Assembly (NCBI GenBank): GCA_049513455.1
Contig: JBEKWB010000011.1
Span: forward strand, 20,875 to 84,874
Direction: 5' to 3'
Length of the DNA: 64,000 nt
Source of the DNA: Bog-473 sp049513455
GTDB taxonomy: Bacteria; Actinomycetota; Acidimicrobiia; Acidimicrobiales; RAAP-2
Both the position numbers and the translations under genes were made by a program. The notes under the pieces were generated by a model. The model did no database searches and had not been told where the DNA came from. It saw only the letters and a program-made list of their open reading frames with translations. Shown here piece by piece: positions 1 to 8,467 of the stretch; the first letter of the stretch is position 1; each line of letters begins with the position of its first letter.

Positions 1-1216
1 TCGAGAGCACGAAGGGCCGCACGGTGCCCTTGGTCAGCACCTGGCGCGCCTTCGTCGGGGCTGGATCGCCCATGGCGCTGAGCGGGATGTAGCAATGCAG
101 GCTTCCCCCATCAGGCAGCGCCACGTCCACCATCGCCCCGTGCGAGGTGAAGGAGACGACCTCGCCCTCGACGGTGGTCCCCACGGGATACGTGGCGACG
201 AACGTGATGAACGACAGTGGTGCGTTCACCGCCGGCGGCGGCGTGGCGGAGCGCCTGCGGGGTCCGGGCTGCTCCGGCACCACGAGATCGGCGGATTTCT
301 TCGCCGTCGATCTCCTGGGCGGCGCCGGCTTGAGCTCCGGCGCCGCCTTCTCGGCCGTCGTCTTCTTCGCCGTCGCCTTCTTCGCCGCGGCCTTCTTCGC
401 CGTCGTCTTCTTCGCCGCGGCCTTCTTCGGGCTCTTCGTCTTGGTTGCCGCCGACTTCTTCGCGGCCGCCTCTTTCTTGGCCGCCGCAGCCTTCTTCCTC
501 GCCGGCGCCTTGGCCGCCTTCACCTCGCTCGGCGGGTGGATCGCCTCCTCCACCGCCTCGCTGATGGCGCTCGACAAGTCGGGATCGACCGGGGCCGGTC
601 GCCGTGCACCGCGAGGGGAAGGGGGCGGCTCACTCGGGGTGATCGGCCAGGTCGTCTCGACGACGGGGGCGGCCTTCTTGGTCGAGTGCTTGGCCGCCTT
701 CTTCGCCGCCCTGGCCAGCTCCGCCGCCTTGGCCGGAGCCGACTCAGGGTCCTTCGCCGCGCGCGTCTCCGCCGTGGCGGCGCGGCTTTTGGGGCCCCTG
801 ATGGGAAGGCGCGGCGTGAAGATCCACCCCACTCCCGGCACCGGCTTCCCCCCGATGAGCCGACCCTCGTCGAACAGCCAGGGGTGCTCGCCGTGGAACT
901 CCTGGAACGAGTCGTTGGAGAGGACGATGGCGCCGGTGCGCTCCGCGATGCGCAAGACGAAGGCATCGCCCCGTCCGATGGCCCCGGCCGGCGGGGAGAC
1001 CACCTCGCCGTTGAGCATTGCTTCGCGCAGCGTCTCGCGTTCGGACTCGTCGATGCGGTGTTCGAACGACGCGTCGACGACGACGGTGATGCGGCTCCCC
1101 TGATCCTCTTCGGCGTAGGCGCGTACCGCCTCGTCGAGTTGCGCCAGGCTCGGGAGCGTTCGACCTTCCGTGGCCAGGTTGGACCCGTCCACGACAACGT
1201 GGTGGGGTTCAGCCAA
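1..1216 (-). CDS. PIN/NYN-like nuclease with Lys/Ala-rich linker and S1-like domain (3' end cut off)
   Basis: The gene runs off the left edge, so the C-terminus is missing; about 405 residues are visible. I chose a TTG start at 1216, inside the last codons of kgd, giving an 8-bp overlap; the protein then begins MAEPHHVVVDGSNLATEGR. Residues 1-130 look like a PIN/NYN (Zc3h12a-like) RNase fold: acidic residues sit in VVVDGSN, VVVDASFEHRID and GRGDAF, followed by GAIVLSNDSF. Residues about 150-310 are low-complexity with runs of AAKK and ATKK, resembling histone H1 tails. The last 65 visible residues (VGTTVEGEVVSFTSHGAMVD onward) resemble an S1 RNA-binding barrel. RNA cleavage or RNA quality control is inferred from this domain order. 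The family assignment is by eye. Co-transcription with kgd is likely. Confidence 0.7.
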   Translation of the reverse strand, partial: MAEPHHVVVDGSNLATEGRTLPSLAQLDEAVRAYAEEDQGSRITVVVDASFEHRIDESERETLREAMLNGEVVSPPAGAIGRGDAFVLRIAERTGAIVLSNDSFQEFHGEHPWLFDEGRLIGGKPVPGVGWIFTPRLPIRGPKSRAATAETRAAKDPESAPAKAAELARAAKKAAKHSTKKAAPVVETTWPITPSEPPPSPRGARRPAPVDPDLSSAISEAVEEAIHPPSEVKAAKAPARKKAAAAKKEAAAKKSAATKTKSPKKAAAKKTTAKKAAAKKATAKKTTAEKAAPELKPAPPRRSTAKKSADLVVPEQPGPRRRSATPPPAVNAPLSFITFVATYPVGTTVEGEVVSFTSHGAMVDVALPDGGSLHCYIPLSAMGDPAPTKARQVLTKGTVRPFVLS

Positions 1217-4200
1217 TGGCGCGTTGCAACAGATCGGCCTGCTCCAGCTGGTGCAGCGCGGCACTTCCGATGGCCGGACTGGCCGATTCGCTTCGACTGA
1301 CGTGACGGAGCCGGAGGCGTGGCGGCAGCGCGGCGTGCAGGCGGGCATGGACGAACGACCAGGCACCCATGTTCTCGGGCTCCTCCTGCAACCAGACCAC
1401 CTCCTCCGCCTGTCCGTAACGCTCGAACACCTCCGAGATCTGCGCGATCGGCCACGGGTAGAGCTGCTCGATCCGCACCACGGCCACCGCCGCTGCGGCC
1501 CCGGCGTCGTCGGCCGCCAACTGCTGGCGCCGTTGCAGTGCCTCGAGGGCCACCTTTCCGCTGCACAGGACGATCCGGCGAATGCTGTCGGGATCGGTCA
1601 CCCCGGGATCGTCCAGCACGTGGGCGAACGATCCCACCTCGAGCTCCTCGATGGGCGAGCGCGAGGCGGGGGCCCGCAGCATGGATTTGGGCGTGACCAC
1701 GACCAACGGGCGCTTCGGGGAGAGCAGAGCCTGCGATCGCAGGAGGTGGAAATACTGGGCCGACGTCGAAGGGATGGCGACCCGCATGTTCCCGCGGGCA
1801 CAGAGTGCGAGGAACCTCTCGAAGCGCGAGGAGGAGTGCTCGGGGCCCTGCCCCTCGTAACCGTGCGGGAGCAGCATCACCAGGCCGGCGTACTGGCCCC
1901 ACTTGATTTCGGCTGCGGCCAGGAAGTTGTCGATGATGATCTGGGCGCCGTTGGCGAAATCCCCGAACTGCGCCTCCCAGGCCACCAGGGCTTCGGGCGC
2001 CTCCACCGAGTAGCCGTACTCGAAGCCGACGGCGGCGTACTCGGAAAGAAGGGAGTCGCGCACGGTGAAGACCCCGAGCTTCCCCTGCGGTGGCGCCAGC
2101 ACCGCCGTGTCGACCCGGCCCATCCCGTCTCCGAGGTGGGCCAGCGGGATGAGCTCGTCGGCATTGGTGTAGTCCACCAGCACGGCATGGCGTTGGCTGA
2201 ACGTGCCGCGCCGGGTGTCCTGCCCGGTCAGGCGCACATTGACGCCCTCATGGAGCAACGACCCGATGGCCAACGCCTCGGCCAGGGTCCAGTCCACATT
2301 GCCGTTGGCGACCATCTCGTCGCGCTGGGAGAACTGCCGTTCGAGCTTGGGGTGGATGGTGAACCCGTCGGGCACGGTGCGGACCAGCGTGGCCAGCGTG
2401 CGCAGTACCTTGCCGTCCACGCCGGTCTGACCGGACGGGATGTCGGCGTCACCGCGGTCATACACCGGGAGCTGTGTCGGCGCGAGGGAGGGCTCGCCCC
2501 GCACCTCGTCGAGCACGGACTGCAACCGGTTGTTGAAGTCGTCGAGGGCCGCTTCCGCCCCTTCGAGCGTGATGTCGCCGCGGCGTACCAGGGTCTCGGT
2601 GTAGAGCTTGCGTACCGATCGCTTGGCGTCGATGCGCTGATACATGAGGGGCTGGGTGTAGCTCGGGTCGTCACCCTCGTTGTGGCCGTACTTGCGGTAG
2701 CACACGATGTCGATGACCACGTCCTTGTGGAAGGTCTGCCGGAAGGAAAAGGCCAGGCGGGCGGCGCGGACACACGCCTCGGGGTCGTCGCCGTTGACAT
2801 GGAAGATGGGCGCCTGCACCATTTTGGCCACGTCGGTGGGATAGACCGACGTGCGGGCGGAGGCCGGCGCCGTGGTGAACCCCAACTGGTTGTTGATGAC
2901 CACGTGCACGGCGCCCCCGGTGCGGTAACCCGAGAGGCCCGAGAGGTTCAACGTCTCGGCCACCACGCCCTGGCCGGCGAAGGCGGCGTCACCGTGCACG
3001 AGCACGGACATGCAGGGGAAGCCGTAGGTGCCGTCGGCCATCGCCCGGGGCGTGCCGTCGGTGGGAGGCGACAACCTGTCCTGCTTGGCCCGGGTCATAC
3101 CTTCGACCACCGGGTCCACCGCCTCGAGATGGGAGGGATTGGAGGCCAGCGTGATCGGGAGATCCTCGCCGGCACTGCCCTTGAAGGTGCCCCGCGCGCC
3201 CTTGTGGTACTTCACGTCTCCGGAGCCCTGGACCGATTCGGGATCCAAGTTGCCCTCGAACTCCTCGAAGATCTCCCTGTAGGACTTGCCCACGATGTTG
3301 GCCAGTACGTTGAGGCGCCCCCGATGGGACATCCCCATCACGACCTCGGCCACCCCGGCCCCGGCGGCGGCGTCGAGCAGGGTGTCGAGGAGGACGATGG
3401 TCGATTCCGCCCCTTCGAGGCCGAAGCGCTTCTGGCCGACGTAGCGGGTGTGGAGGAATCGCTCGAACACCTCGGCCGCGTTCAACCGATCCAGAATGTG
3501 GCGCTGCTCGCTCTCATTCAGCGTGCTCGGCTGGCCTTCGACGTGCTGCTGGATCCACCGCTTCTGCTCGGGATCCTGTATGTGCATGTACTCGATGGCC
3601 AGGGTGCGGCAATAGGCGACACGCAGGACGTGGAGGATCTCTTCTAGTGTCGCCACGTCGCGCCCGGCCAGGCCGTCGGCCACGAACGTGCGGGGCAGGT
3701 CCCAGATGGTGAGCCCGTACGTCAACGGGTCCAGCTCGGGATGGATACGGGGCGGCTCGGCGTCGAGAGGATCGAGGTGCGCGATCAGGTGCCCGCGCAC
3801 CCGGTACATGTTGATGAGCGTCTGCACGTGCACCTGCTTGATCAGCCGCTGGTGCTCGCCCTCCTCGGTGCCCTGGCCGGCGTTGTTGTCCCTCTGCCAC
3901 CGCACGGGCTCGTAGGGCACGCCCATGGATGCGAAGAGCGCGTCGTAGAAGCCGTCCTCCCCGGTGAGCAGCGCGGCGACCCGGCCCAAGAAGATGCCCG
4001 ACTCCGCACCTTGAATGATGCGGTGGTCATAGGTGGAGGTCAGGGTGACCACCTTCCCCAGCCCCAGCTGGGCCAGGACCCGCGGGTCGGCGGCTTCGTA
4101 GCCGGCTGGGTACCCGAGCGCGCCCACCCCGATGATGGCGCCCTGGCCCGGCATCAGGCGCGGCACCGACTGGGCCGTGCCCAGGGTGCCCGGATTGGTG

Positions 4201-4934
4201 AGCGACACCGTGGTGCCGCCGAAATCGTCCGGAGAGATCTTCTGAGTGTGGATCTTGCGGATGAGGTCTTCGTACGCCAGCACGAATGACCGGAAGTCGA
4301 GGGTGTCGGCCTCGCGGATGCACGGCACGAGCAGGGTGCGGGAACCATCGCTCTTCTGCTGATCCACCGCCAGGCCGAGACCCACGTGCTTGTGGTGGAT
4401 GACGCCCGGCTTGCCCGTGCCGTTGGCATCCCCGACGAACGCCGCGTTGAGAGCCGGGACGTCGGAGAGGGCGCGGACGATGGCGTAGCCGATGAGGTGG
4501 GTGAAGCTGACCTTGGCCCCCGTGGTGCGCGCCAGCTGATTGTTGAGAATCTGCCGGTTCACCTCGAGGAGGCGTGCAGGGACCGTGCGCACGCTCGTCG
4601 CGGTCGGGACCCCGAGGCTGGCCTCCATGTTGGCCACAATTCGGCTGGCGGCCCCCTTGAGGAGCACCGCATCCTCCGAGCCCGACCCTGCGCCCGGCGG
4701 GGCGGCCAGCCGATCAGCGGCGGGCGTGGGTGCAGCGGAGACCGGCGGGGCCACCACGGTGGCCGCGACCGGAACTGCCTGGGGAGCCGGGAGGGGGGTG
4801 GCCCGGTAGTCGGCGAAGAACTCGCGCCAGCTGTCGCTCACCGATGACGGATCGACCAGAAAACGGTCGTACATGTCGTCCACCAGCCACGCATTGGGGC
4901 CGAACGAGCCCGCGGACGCTTCTGACTGTGCCAT
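1209..4934 (-). CDS. kgd: Multifunctional 2-oxoglutarate dehydrogenase E2/E1 (Kgd)
   Basis: The product has 1241 residues, close to mycobacterial Kgd (about 1230). It oxidatively decarboxylates 2-oxoglutarate in the TCA cycle and, with E3 and a lipoyl partner, forms succinyl-CoA. The N-terminal segment NAWLVDDMYDRFLVDPSSVS is the usual complex-docking helix. A Pro/Ala linker follows, then an E2-type acyltransferase domain with DHRIIQG near residue 303. The E1 part has SHRGRLN near 534 and the thiamine-diphosphate motif GDAAFAGQG near 648. No lipoyl domain is present, as expected for this fused family. I placed the start at ATG 4934 (MAQSEAS), because a further upstream ATG at 4997 would overlap the divergent hydrolase start. 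A GGTGGGAG sequence lies just ahead of the ATG. Confidence 0.96.
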   Translation of the reverse strand: MAQSEASAGSFGPNAWLVDDMYDRFLVDPSSVSDSWREFFADYRATPLPAPQAVPVAATVVAPPVSAAPTPAADRLAAPPGAGSGSEDAVLLKGAASRIVANMEASLGVPTATSVRTVPARLLEVNRQILNNQLARTTGAKVSFTHLIGYAIVRALSDVPALNAAFVGDANGTGKPGVIHHKHVGLGLAVDQQKSDGSRTLLVPCIREADTLDFRSFVLAYEDLIRKIHTQKISPDDFGGTTVSLTNPGTLGTAQSVPRLMPGQGAIIGVGALGYPAGYEAADPRVLAQLGLGKVVTLTSTYDHRIIQGAESGIFLGRVAALLTGEDGFYDALFASMGVPYEPVRWQRDNNAGQGTEEGEHQRLIKQVHVQTLINMYRVRGHLIAHLDPLDAEPPRIHPELDPLTYGLTIWDLPRTFVADGLAGRDVATLEEILHVLRVAYCRTLAIEYMHIQDPEQKRWIQQHVEGQPSTLNESEQRHILDRLNAAEVFERFLHTRYVGQKRFGLEGAESTIVLLDTLLDAAAGAGVAEVVMGMSHRGRLNVLANIVGKSYREIFEEFEGNLDPESVQGSGDVKYHKGARGTFKGSAGEDLPITLASNPSHLEAVDPVVEGMTRAKQDRLSPPTDGTPRAMADGTYGFPCMSVLVHGDAAFAGQGVVAETLNLSGLSGYRTGGAVHVVINNQLGFTTAPASARTSVYPTDVAKMVQAPIFHVNGDDPEACVRAARLAFSFRQTFHKDVVIDIVCYRKYGHNEGDDPSYTQPLMYQRIDAKRSVRKLYTETLVRRGDITLEGAEAALDDFNNRLQSVLDEVRGEPSLAPTQLPVYDRGDADIPSGQTGVDGKVLRTLATLVRTVPDGFTIHPKLERQFSQRDEMVANGNVDWTLAEALAIGSLLHEGVNVRLTGQDTRRGTFSQRHAVLVDYTNADELIPLAHLGDGMGRVDTAVLAPPQGKLGVFTVRDSLLSEYAAVGFEYGYSVEAPEALVAWEAQFGDFANGAQIIIDNFLAAAEIKWGQYAGLVMLLPHGYEGQGPEHSSSRFERFLALCARGNMRVAIPSTSAQYFHLLRSQALLSPKRPLVVVTPKSMLRAPASRSPIEELEVGSFAHVLDDPGVTDPDSIRRIVLCSGKVALEALQRRQQLAADDAGAAAAVAVVRIEQLYPWPIAQISEVFERYGQAEEVVWLQEEPENMGAWSFVHARLHAALPPRLRLRHVSRSESASPAIGSAALHQLEQADLLQRAIG

Positions 4935-4995
4935 TCTCCCACCATACCGGGGGCGCTCGGGGAGTTGGGGCAGGGCGATATCGTCGCCCCTACTC

Positions 4996-5787
4996 ATGGG
5001 CTATCCGGCCGGACTCCACATTCTCGAACGGGCGGGGTCCGTGCCGGGGGCGCCGGCCGTGGTGCTCGTGCACGGATCACTGGACCGGGCCGAGAGTTTC
5101 CGGCGGGTCATGCGCCGCCTGCCCGAACTGCACATCGTCGCCTACGACCGGCGGGGCTACCAGGGCTCCCGGCGGGCGGGGGTGGTGGGTCTGAACGGGC
5201 ACATCGCCGACCTCGCGGAGATCCTGACCGAGGTCCGGGCCCGGGGAGCAACCACCGTCGTGGTGATCGGCCACAGCGTGGGCGGGGATGTCGTGATCGG
5301 GACCGCCCTGGCCGAACCACTCTTGTGCGACTCGCTGGGCGCCTTCGAACCTCCCATGCCGTGGCTGGGCTTTCGTCGTACCCGGCCGGGCGACGATCGG
5401 CCGCGCGACTGGAGTCCCCTGGCCGAGGACCCGGCTGAGGAGGTCGAGCGGTTCTTCAGCCGGATGGTGAGCCCCTCAGCCTGGCGCCGACTGTCCGACG
5501 GAGGACGGGTCGGCCGCCGCGCCGACGGGCCGGCGCTGGTGGCCGACCTTCTCGGCCTGCGCGGAGATCCCCCGTTCGTGGTCATGGACCTCGCCGTGCC
5601 TGCACTCTTCGGACGGGGCGGTCCCGCCAGTGAGCCGCACCACCGCGACGGCGTGGCCTGGCTGGGCGCCCACGTGCCCGGCGCCGCGGTCTACGAGATT
5701 GACGGCGCACAACACGGCGCGCACCTCTCGCATCCCGATCACTTCGCCGCCTTCACCCGCGCCGTGGTCGAACGGGCGACGGCCTGA
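4996..5787 (+). CDS. Alpha/beta-fold hydrolase
   Basis: A 263-residue protein with the classic alpha/beta hydrolase layout. The strand VVLVHGSLD (residues 15-23) supplies the oxyanion HG motif. GHSVGGD near residue 94 is the nucleophile elbow G-x-S-x-G, and GAQHGAHLSHPDHF near the C-terminus carries the expected catalytic histidine. It is divergent from kgd; the ATG overlaps the unused upstream ATG of kgd, so the two genes share a very short promoter region. The substrate cannot be read from the sequence. Esterase, haloperoxidase-like or C-C hydrolase activity are all possible. Confidence 0.85.
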   Translation: MGYPAGLHILERAGSVPGAPAVVLVHGSLDRAESFRRVMRRLPELHIVAYDRRGYQGSRRAGVVGLNGHIADLAEILTEVRARGATTVVVIGHSVGGDVVIGTALAEPLLCDSLGAFEPPMPWLGFRRTRPGDDRPRDWSPLAEDPAEEVERFFSRMVSPSAWRRLSDGGRVGRRADGPALVADLLGLRGDPPFVVMDLAVPALFGRGGPASEPHHRDGVAWLGAHVPGAAVYEIDGAQHGAHLSHPDHFAAFTRAVVERATA

Positions 5788-5812
5788 GCTCCGACGACGC
5801 ACCGGGTGCCGT

Positions 5813-6766
5813 CTAGGTCGGGGTAAACGGCAGCTTGCTGTCGGACACCGACGGGCGCGTGGCCCTCTCACTGATGTGGCGGGCCCGACGGGAGAGCAAT
5901 TCTTCGTACTCGGCGCCCTCCCCCTTGAGGCCGGTGACCAGGGGGGAGTTGGAGAGGAAGACGGCACCGGCGAACATGACCAGGAGCGAGACCGCCTCGA
6001 GCGGGCCCCACAGACCTGAGGTCCGCAGGGTGTCCCCGTACAGTCCGATCCCGATCAGAATGCTGAACAGGGGATCGACCAGCACCAGGGTGGACTGCGA
6101 CGCGGCCAAAGGTCCGGCATGGAAGGCGTTCTGCGTCAGGAACACGCCGGTCAACCCGAAGACGATCAGACCGTACGTCTGCCAGTGCGAGAACATGGTG
6201 ACCCAATCCCTCGCCGCGTAGTCGCTCACCACCTTGATCAACGCCGCGGTGAAGGCGTACGACATGGCGGCCGCAGTGCCGAACATCGCCGCCTTCCACC
6301 AGCGTGGTCCCCACCGGGTGGCCACCACGCCGAGCGCGATCACCGAGACGGCGATCCCGCCCACCACGACCCAGCCCAGGGTGGTCGGCATGCGCTCCCC
6401 GCCCCCGGGCACGGCGAACGCCAGGAAGCCCGCCAGGCCGAGGACGATCGCGGTGACGCTGATCCATTCCCGCGCCGTGACCTTGTAGCCGAAGTACGTC
6501 CCGAGGATGAACACCAAGAAGAGGAGCTCCAAGGTGAGGATCGGTTGCGCCACGGACAGGCGCCCGACGTGGAGCGCGAAAGCCTGCAACAGGAAGCCGC
6601 AGATCAAGAAGAAGAACCCCAGGAGCCACACCCCCCGACGAAGGGCATGGGTCAAGAGGCTGAGCCTCATGGTGGACGATGCAGGGGCGTCCTCTACCCC
6701 CATGCGCTGAAAGACGCTGGTCAGCGCGTTCGAAAATGCGGCCCCGAGTGCGAGTACGTAGACCAT
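5813..6766 (-). CDS. DMT-superfamily (EamA-like) membrane transporter
   Basis: A 317-residue integral membrane protein with about nine or ten hydrophobic helices in two halves, the pattern of the drug/metabolite transporter superfamily. The N-terminus MVYVLALGAAFSNALTSVFQ matches the EamA-like DMT family common in actinobacteria. Another helix begins AREWISVTAIVLGLAGFLAF and a later one LVDPLFSILIGIGLYGD. The C-terminal 30 residues are hydrophilic. The gene ends 25 bp beyond the convergent hydrolase gene. The cargo is unknown. Confidence 0.82.
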   Translation of the reverse strand: MVYVLALGAAFSNALTSVFQRMGVEDAPASSTMRLSLLTHALRRGVWLLGFFFLICGFLLQAFALHVGRLSVAQPILTLELLFLVFILGTYFGYKVTAREWISVTAIVLGLAGFLAFAVPGGGERMPTTLGWVVVGGIAVSVIALGVVATRWGPRWWKAAMFGTAAAMSYAFTAALIKVVSDYAARDWVTMFSHWQTYGLIVFGLTGVFLTQNAFHAGPLAASQSTLVLVDPLFSILIGIGLYGDTLRTSGLWGPLEAVSLLVMFAGAVFLSNSPLVTGLKGEGAEYEELLSRRARHISERATRPSVSDSKLPFTPT

Positions 6767-6899
6767 GTGTCCCCGCCGAATCCTACCGGTGTCCTTTACA
6801 AATCACGCAGTTGACCCTCAGCTGAATCTAAGCATTGCGGATCCGTCGCCAGACAGCCGCCAGACGCAGAATTCATGAGTATCCACCCGCCCCTGGTGG

Positions 6900-7060
6900 C
6901 GACCAACGATGGCGACGCGTCGCATCGTAGCGCGGTCGTGGGCTCGTCCGCGATGAGCAGCTTCGGCTCGCACCGGGTAGATCTCCCACCAGTAGCCGAG
7001 CGCGGCACTGCGCATGCGGAACTCGGTCCGGAGGTTCTGCACTTCCAATACGGCGGCCAT
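6900..7060 (-). pseudogene. Remnant of an oligopeptide ABC-transporter ATPase (OppD/DppD type)
   Basis: Reading leftward from an ATG at 7060, MAAVLEVQNLRTEFRMRSA matches the first strand of OppD/DppD ATPases. The Walker A region never appears. In another frame at 6969-6921 the Walker B segment EPKLLIADEPTTAL is intact. About 100-150 internal codons and the whole C-terminus are therefore missing, and the two recognisable pieces are out of frame. No permease or binding-protein gene lies nearby. I infer an eroded duplicate or the scar of an old rearrangement. Confidence 0.7.
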
Positions 7061-7069
7061 CTGCCTACG

Positions 7070-7837
7070 TTAGCCACCGCCGTCGGGCTCGCCACTATGC
7101 CCGCCCAGCTCACGTAGTGTTTCCACCGAAGTTGCCCCATTGCCGTGCCAGGGGAGGGCGGCCACATAGGACCAGCTCCGGCGGTGGATGGACGACAGCC
7201 CGTAGCCCCGGAGTGCCATCTGGTGCACGGGCGAGGGATAGCCCTTGTTCTGCTCGAACGCGTAGGCGGGGAAGTGCTCCGATTCTTCCCGCATGAGGCG
7301 GTCGCGCACCACCTTGGCCAGGACGGACGCCGCCGCCACCGAGGCGCAGCGCGCGTCCCCGCCGACCACGGGGTGCACGGGACCGGTGAATGCCGGCTTC
7401 GGGTGGCGCCGGCCGGGTTCGCCGGGTTCGGCGTCCGGACCGCTCACCAGGTCCAGCGGTCCGTCGACCAGGAGGGCGTCGGGCGGGCGGTCCAACGCGG
7501 CCAACGCCCGCTGCGCCGCCAGCCGCAAGGCGATCCGCATCCCCCACCGGTCACACTCCTCGGGGGTGGCGTGCCCGACGGCCCAGTCGACACACCACGC
7601 GCCCACCGACTCGAAGATCGACTCCCGCCGGGCCTCGCTGAGTTGCTTGGAGTCCCGGAGCCACCGGGGCATGGTGCGCTTGGTGGCTTTGGCCGGGATC
7701 AGAGCGACCCCGACGCTGACCGGGCCCGCCCACGCACCGCGACCCACCTCGTCCATGCCGGCGATCCACGTATGGCCATCGGCCCGGAGGGCCCGCTCCT
7801 TCGAGAGATCAGGCGTGGTGACGTGGGTTCCGGTCAC
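7070..7837 (-). CDS. rnhB: Ribonuclease HII
   Basis: The product (255 residues) removes misincorporated ribonucleotides and RNA primers from RNA-DNA hybrids in the cytoplasm. The signature GMDEVGRGAWAGPV (residues 27-40) holds the first Asp-Glu pair. DALLVDGPLDL gives the next catalytic Asp, and SVLAKVVRDRLM the last conserved acidic helix. I chose the GTG at 7837. The protein is slightly longer than most RNase HII because of a loop rich in Pro, Gly and Glu after the second catalytic Asp. The gene is divergent from the small gene at 7878. Confidence 0.95.
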   Translation of the reverse strand: MTGTHVTTPDLSKERALRADGHTWIAGMDEVGRGAWAGPVSVGVALIPAKATKRTMPRWLRDSKQLSEARRESIFESVGAWCVDWAVGHATPEECDRWGMRIALRLAAQRALAALDRPPDALLVDGPLDLVSGPDAEPGEPGRRHPKPAFTGPVHPVVGGDARCASVAAASVLAKVVRDRLMREESEHFPAYAFEQNKGYPSPVHQMALRGYGLSSIHRRSWSYVAALPWHGNGATSVETLRELGGHSGEPDGGG

Positions 7838-7877
7838 CCCGTCACCGGCGTGTCGCCAGTCTCAATACGATGGGGGC

Positions 7878-8114
7878 GTGAGCACTGGGGGGGCGGCACC
7901 CGATCCGAACGCGCGGTCCCCCCTTGCGCCGGGGACGCGGGTCGACGTCCGCAACCGCTATCAGGGCACGTGGACGCGGGGATTCGAAGTCGCCGAGTTC
8001 ACGGAAGGCGGCTATCGCATCCGCCGTCTCTCCGACGGCAGCATCCTCGGCGAGCTCTTCTCCCGCGACGATGTCCGCCGCCAACGGAACCGGCAAGGCT
8101 TCTGGTGGCACTGA
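7878..8114 (+). CDS. Small conserved-looking protein of unknown function (78 aa)
   Basis: A GTG-initiated reading frame of 78 residues directly divergent from rnhB. After a disordered start it contains LAPGTRVDVRNRYQGTWTRG and GGYRIRRLSDGSILGELFSR. This looks like a short SH3- or Tudor-like beta barrel that ends in a basic, aromatic tail (QGFWWH). The ordered composition and lack of a competing frame favour a real gene, but I do not recognise a named family. The start is uncertain because the ribosome binding site is weak. Confidence 0.6.
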   Translation: MSTGGAAPDPNARSPLAPGTRVDVRNRYQGTWTRGFEVAEFTEGGYRIRRLSDGSILGELFSRDDVRRQRNRQGFWWH

Positions 8115-8120
8115 CCGGCG

Positions 8121-8420
8121 TCAGTCGCCGGACACGTTGCGGACCGCTTCGATGTAGTCGTCGATCGGGATTGCGGCCAACGTCAGGGTTTTGAGGGTGC
8201 CCCGGGAGCCCAGGACGAGGGCGACTCGGGCCATGGCCTTCTCGTCGGGGGCATCGAGCACGGTACAGAAGTCATAGGGCCCCAGCAGGGCCCACTGCGC
8301 CAGGACGCGGACACCCATCGACTCGACCTCCGCGTTGACCGCCTTGAGCCGGTCCGGGTTCTCGGTCAGGGTTGCCGCGCCATCAGGGCCCACGGTAGAG
8401 AGCATCAGAAACGTCGACAT
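8121..8420 (-). CDS. GYD-domain protein
   Basis: A 99-residue protein beginning MSTFLMLSTVGPDGAATL, with the central motif ALLGPYDFCTVLDAPDEKAM. This is the layout of the GYD family, small ferredoxin-fold-like proteins of unknown biochemical role. It is convergent with the 78-aa gene, six bases apart. Confidence in the coding call is high; confidence in function is low. Confidence 0.8.
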   Translation of the reverse strand: MSTFLMLSTVGPDGAATLTENPDRLKAVNAEVESMGVRVLAQWALLGPYDFCTVLDAPDEKAMARVALVLGSRGTLKTLTLAAIPIDDYIEAVRNVSGD

Positions 8421-8467
8421 CTGATCACGCTACCGCACGGGATAGCGCCCGCCGCGTCCGGGCCCCG

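Noticed and set aside
147..1103. Long + strand frame rich in FFAVAFFAAAFF, looking like a membrane protein
   Set aside because: It is the antisense of the Lys/Ala codons of the nuclease gene on the minus strand. Codon pattern and motifs support only the minus strand.
1170..3647. 825-codon + strand frame opposite kgd
   Set aside because: A GC-rich shadow of a strongly conserved enzyme gene. It has no recognisable domains and many His/Gly/Arg runs.
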